DNA from: Thermodesulfovibrionales bacterium
Lineage (GTDB): Bacteria; Nitrospirota; Thermodesulfovibrionia; Thermodesulfovibrionales; SM23-35
Assembly: GCA_020053565.1 (NCBI GenBank)
Contig: JAGVMY010000148.1
Location: forward strand, 1-8,683
Direction: 5' to 3'
Length of the DNA: 8,683 bases
Part shown: positions 6,584 through 8,683 of the stretch, piece after piece
How the letters are laid out: each line of letters starts with the position of its first letter
Position numbering within the stretch: position 1 is the first letter of the stretch
Notes under the pieces: generated by a model
What the model was told of the DNA's origin: nothing
The model's input: the letters and a program-made list of their open reading frames with translations, nothing else
Databases searched by the model: none
Program-made: the position numbers and the translations under genes

Positions 6584-7129
6584 TTACAAGGCCATGAGAA
6601 TCATCACCATCTGGCGGCCTTCCGTCTTCGGCTGTAATTCCACTTTTGCGATATCTTTCAGTTCCAACGCTAACCTGTTCAGAACCTTCTCCCCCAGTTC
6701 CTGGCGATTCAATTCTCGCCCTCTAAAACGGATTGTCACTTTAACCTTGTCCCCATGCCCGATAAACTTCCGCGCATTAAGCTTCTTGAACTCGTAATCA
6801 TGGGTGCCAATCAACGGGCTCATTCTGATTTCTTTGAGGGTTAGCGTCGCCTGTTTTTTTCTTGACTTCTGAAGTTTCTTGCCCTTATTGAACTTGAACT
6901 TCTGGTAGTCCATGATCTTACAGACCGGCGGATCGGCATCGGGGTTGATTTCTACAAGATCCAGATCTCGTTCCCCAGCCAACTTCAGTGCCGACTCAAT
7001 ATCCATGATGCCGATTTGCCCTTCATCGGCAACAACCCGTATTTGTTTGGCTTTAATCAGCCGGATCTGTTTGTTTACACGGGTTCGATCGACAACCCTA
7101 CTGGGCAATACTTGTCTTCGATTAGCTAT
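6584..7129 (-). CDS. infC: Translation initiation factor IF-3, probable ATA start
   Basis: IF3 binds the 30S subunit, keeps the subunits apart and checks the start codon-initiator tRNA pair. From the proposed start there are 181 residues (E. coli has 180). The N-domain begins VNKQIRL, and the family signature PPVCKIMDYQKF is at about 67-78 (the usual DYGKF has Q for G). A Lys-rich linker follows (about 80-97), then the C-domain with TIRFRGRELNRQ and a C-terminal EGRQMVMIL. Start choice: AAGGAG (7144-7139) lies 9 nt before ATA at 7129. No ATG is in the frame upstream of the conserved domain. A frame extended to TTG at 7192 would add 21 residues that resemble no IF3 and would lack a ribosome-binding site. 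Non-AUG starts, usually AUU, are classic for infC and allow autoregulation by IF3. rpmI and rplT, its normal partners, are absent. The gene is visibly richer in G+C than rpoD. Confidence 0.93.
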   Translation of the reverse strand: MANRRQVLPSRVVDRTRVNKQIRLIKAKQIRVVADEGQIGIMDIESALKLAGERDLDLVEINPDADPPVCKIMDYQKFKFNKGKKLQKSRKKQATLTLKEIRMSPLIGTHDYEFKKLNARKFIGHGDKVKVTIRFRGRELNRQELGEKVLNRLALELKDIAKVELQPKTEGRQMVMILMAL

Positions 7130-7251
7130 TGCTTTTTTCTCCTTTTTTACTCGGTATCCTTTGCAGGTCAGCGCCCCGAACAGCCCATGCAACAGACCCT
7201 TAAGGCAACAATATCCGCAGGAGTATCAGATGTTAACGGGAAAAGATTATG

Positions 7252-7280
7252 TATTAAAATCGATTTTAGAATCTTATCAA
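7252..7280 (-). promoter_or_regulatory. Possible sigma-70 promoter for infC
   Basis: On the minus strand TTGATA (7280-7275) and TTAATA (7257-7252) are separated by exactly 17 bases. This predicts a transcript start near 7245 and a leader of about 115 nt before the infC ATA. The -35 box overlaps the last codons of the rpsU remnant. Both boxes match consensus only in part, so this is tentative; readthrough from rbp is the alternative. Confidence 0.3.
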
Positions 7281-7388
7281 GATCTTCTGTATTTCTGAGC
7301 CTTCACCCTTTTTTTGCGTGCCTCTGCGCGTTTTCGTTTTTCTTTTAATGGCTTTTTCTATATCATTGCCGACTACTTTTATCCCTAT
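7277..7388 (-). pseudogene. rpsU: Decayed rpsU (ribosomal protein S21) remnant
   Basis: Just after the rbp stop codon, one minus-strand frame reads GIKVVGNDIEKAIK (from 7385), the typical S21 N-terminus. One base out of frame it continues KEKRKRAEARKKRVKAQKYRRS and stops at TGA (7279-7277), a typical basic S21 tail. The middle of S21, with the usual Lys-Arg-rich helix, RR-x-FYEKPS and about 25 residues, is missing. The net loss is not a multiple of three. The codon where ATG belongs is ATA (7388-7386), preceded at a sensible distance by GGAGGAG inside the end of rbp. So there are three lesions: lost start, internal deletion and frameshift. The family call rests on both ends matching S21 in order and on the rbp neighbour, since rbp-rpsU pairs are known in cyanobacteria. 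A functional S21 should exist elsewhere in the genome. Confidence 0.72.
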
Positions 7389-7394
7389 AATAAT

Positions 7395-7730
7395 TTATCT
7401 CCTCCCTCTTCCATACCCTGATTCCCTTCCTTGTCCAAAACCGCCCCTGCCTCCGCCACCGAAACCTCCCCTTTCCCTTTGCTGCTGGGGTCTTGCCTCA
7501 TTAACGATCAAAGCACGTTCCATAAATGTTTTGCCGTTTAATTGTTCTATAGCTTTTTTAGCATCCTCTTCGGATGACATTTCAATAAAGCCAAAACCCT
7601 TAGAACGCCCTGTGTCCCTATCGGTTATTATCTTAGCCGATTCAACCTCTCCAATACTTGAGAAGAGATCTCGGAGAGATTCCTCTGTTGCATTGAAAGA
7701 GATACTTCCTACATACAGTTTCTTACCCAT
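7395..7730 (-). CDS. RRM-type RNA-binding protein with Gly/Arg-rich tail
   Basis: The 111-residue protein consists of one RRM followed by a short RGG-like tail, the layout of bacterial Rbp proteins related to cyanobacterial cold-induced Rbp. RNP2 is KLYVGSIS (4-11) and RNP1 is KGFGFIEM (44-51). The stacking aromatics Y6, F46 and F48 are present, and the beta-alpha-beta pattern extends to about residue 79. Residues 80-111 are rich in Gly, Arg and Gln (GGFGGGGRGGFG), a flexible RNA- or condensate-associated tail. It likely acts as a cytosolic single-stranded RNA binder or chaperone, often cold-induced in relatives. Start choice: GAGG (7741-7738) lies 7 nt before ATG at 7730. The 5' leader contains a 16-bp palindrome and a terminator-like hairpin (listed separately). 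Downstream it abuts an rpsU remnant whose ribosome-binding site lies within the last codons of this gene. Confidence 0.93.
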   Translation of the reverse strand: MGKKLYVGSISFNATEESLRDLFSSIGEVESAKIITDRDTGRSKGFGFIEMSSEEDAKKAIEQLNGKTFMERALIVNEARPQQQRERGGFGGGGRGGFGQGRESGYGRGRR

Positions 7731-7751
7731 AATTTAACCTCACTTGATAAA

Positions 7752-7783
7752 ATAAAAAGTCCCAAAGACCTTAAAGCTTTGAG
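7752..7783 (-). promoter_or_regulatory. Terminator-like hairpin in the rbp leader
   Basis: On the minus strand CTCAAAG (7783-7777) can pair with CTTTGGG (7767-7761), with one G-U pair and a 9-base loop, followed directly by ACTTTTTATT. This looks like a weak intrinsic terminator lying inside the 5' leader, 21 bases before the rbp start codon. It would suit attenuation or a temperature-sensitive leader. It could also be a bidirectional terminator remnant. Confidence 0.4.
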
Positions 7784-7789
7784 GCTTTT

Positions 7790-7805
7790 CTAACTTTAAA
7801 GTTAG
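7790..7805. promoter_or_regulatory. 16-bp perfect palindrome at the rbp promoter
   Basis: CTAACTTTAAAGTTAG is a perfect palindrome. On the minus strand it follows TATACT, a good -10-like hexamer, with which its first bases overlap, so the predicted transcript start falls inside it. It may be a dimeric operator or a 5' stem protecting the rbp mRNA. No good -35 box is visible. Confidence 0.45.
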
Positions 7806-7937
7806 TATATAATACCATATTATCATAGTTTTAAACTAAAAAGAAAATAAATGTGTCTGATCCAACACCTTTTTTGTTCTTGTTATACATTATCTTACGT
7901 GTCTGTAATATCAAAATTCATAAATCAGATAAAAATA

Positions 7938-8059
7938 GGCTGGGTATAGCATTGAGTGGTTTTGAATTCTGTCTTCGACAGAATTCACCTCGGAGTCTCC
8001 CGATCCCGATAGGTATCGGGGTCGGGAGACGAGAATGAGCGAAAATGCTATGCCTTGCC
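7938..8059. repeat. Three-armed palindromic element after the paaK-like gene
   Basis: Outer arms GGCTGGGTATAGCATT (7938-7953) and AATGCTATGCCTTGCC (8044-8059) pair with two mismatches and one G-U pair. They enclose two strong hairpins. The first is GAATTCTGTC-TTC-GACAGAATTC (7964-7986), a perfect 10-bp stem. The second is a 17-bp stem with one G-U pair and a 2-base loop (7995-8011 with 8014-8030), starting GTCTCCCGAT. The result is a cruciform or three-way junction of about 122 bp. It starts 6 bases past the stop codon of the upstream minus-strand gene and has no U-tract. It shares its nested-arm design with the palindromes at 2491-2586 and 3038-3231. Confidence 0.8.
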
Positions 8060-8065
8060 TGTATT

Positions 8066-8683
8066 TCATAACTTCCTCTTGTCTATAACCCTTTTTGCCT
8101 TTCCCTCAAAACGCTCAAGGGTCCTTTTCTCCACTGGTTTCACCTCAACAGATATACCAAGCTCCGAGGCAAGTCTTGTCTTGATCAAATCAATAAAATC
8201 CTTCTGTTTTTTAACTCGATCAAAAAATATAGACTCAGACACCTCGACAAGGACAGTTAATTCGTCTACTGCACCTTTTCTATCTACAATTATCTGATAA
8301 TGAGGCTCTATACCTTCAATTTCAAACAACACTGATTCAACCTGCGAAGGGAAAACATTAATCCCTTTTATTTTGATCATGTCATCTGTCCGACCCATAA
8401 CCTTGCTCATCCTGACAAATGTCCTCCCGCAGGGACATGGTTCAATAATCAAACTTGTTAAATCCCTCGTTCTGAATCGTATAACAGGAAAGGCTTCCTT
8501 GGTAAGTGTCGTAATCACCAGTTCGCCTGTTTCCCCTGTTTGAAGAGGTTCGAGGGTTTCCGGATTAACTACCTCGACAAGGAAATGATCTTCACTGATA
8601 TGAAGTCCATTTCGCTCAAGGCACTCTCCAGCAACTCCTGGACCCATCACTTCACTCAGACCATAGTTGTCTGTTGCAATAAT
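8066..8683 (-). CDS. paaK: Phenylacetate--CoA ligase, C-terminal half (partial)
   Basis: The frame is open to the window edge, so the 5' half lies beyond it; 205 residues are seen of about 430 in the family. The enzyme activates phenylacetate or a related aryl acid to its CoA thioester using ATP, via an acyl-AMP intermediate, in the cytosol. Counting from the edge, YGLSEVMGPGVAGEC (7-21) is the adenylation motif region specific to PaaK. FRTRD (70-74) and CPCGR (83-87) follow. The hinge and start of the C-terminal domain are at GRTDDMIKIKGINVFP (97-112). The tail ends GKAKRVIDKRKL. No frameshift is seen. Many anaerobes carry several such ligases of uncertain substrate, so the exact acid is not known. 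The three-armed palindrome begins 6 bases past the stop. Confidence 0.92.
   Translation of the reverse strand: MIATDNYGLSEVMGPGVAGECLERNGLHISEDHFLVEVVNPETLEPLQTGETGELVITTLTKEAFPVIRFRTRDLTSLIIEPCPCGRTFVRMSKVMGRTDDMIKIKGINVFPSQVESVLFEIEGIEPHYQIIVDRKGAVDELTVLVEVSESIFFDRVKKQKDFIDLIKTRLASELGISVEVKPVEKRTLERFEGKAKRVIDKRKL

Noticed and set aside
7130..7192. TTG at 7192 as the infC start
   Set aside because: It adds 21 residues unlike any IF3 N-terminus, has no ribosome-binding site, and runs through the AAGGAG that serves the ATA start.
7325..7350. Programmed frameshift that would make a functional S21
   Set aside because: The A-run is one short of an A AAA AAC slippery heptamer, the conserved middle of S21 is absent in every frame, and the start codon is also lost.
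7318..7737. 139-codon plus-strand frame opposite the RRM gene
   Set aside because: It is the antisense shadow of the Gly/Arg-rich RRM gene, rich in Pro and Leu, with no family resemblance or ribosome-binding site.

Overview
The window reads as a chromosomal segment of a bacterium with moderate to low GC content. It holds housekeeping genes interrupted by accessory DNA: one insertion sequence and several structured palindromic repeats. No rRNA, tRNA or CRISPR array is visible, so the organism cannot be placed firmly. A MutS2, a full-length primary sigma factor with region 1.1, IF3, a glycine-tailed RRM protein and a phenylacetate-CoA ligase fit an environmental anaerobe (for example Nitrospirota or a deltaproteobacterial-type lineage), but that is a guess.

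Layout. Positions 1-2316 (+) hold mutS2, missing only its extreme N-terminus at the window edge. Every other gene is on the minus strand. Positions 2317-3405 are accessory. A small secreted protein gene (2655-3014) lies between two inverted copies of a ~22-bp arm, each continuing into a hairpin-rich palindrome, followed by more hairpins up to 3337. Positions 3406-4590 encode an intact IS110-family DEDD transposase. Its upstream leader (about 4620-4762) folds into two successive stem-internal-loop-hairpin domains, as expected for a bridge RNA. Positions 5050-6483 are rpoD (TTG start) with an AT-rich terminator. Positions 6584-7129 are infC, apparently starting at ATA. Positions 7277-7388 hold a previously hidden remnant of rpsU (ribosomal protein S21) with an internal deletion, a frameshift and a lost ATG. 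Positions 7395-7730 are the RRM RNA-binding protein gene. A 122-bp three-armed palindrome (7938-8059) separates it from the 3' half of a phenylacetate-CoA ligase gene (8066-8683).

How it fits together. The block rbp - rpsU remnant - infC - rpoD is a gene-expression neighbourhood (RNA binding, ribosome, initiation factor, sigma factor), all read in the same direction. The rbp-rpsU order recalls the cold-regulated rbp-rpsU pairs known in cyanobacteria, but here rpsU is decayed. infC is not followed by rpmI-rplT and is visibly richer in G+C than rpoD. The most novel-looking material is the cassette-like secreted-protein unit and its family of GCGNAGC-type palindromes, next to a mobile element of a family known to target palindromic repeats.
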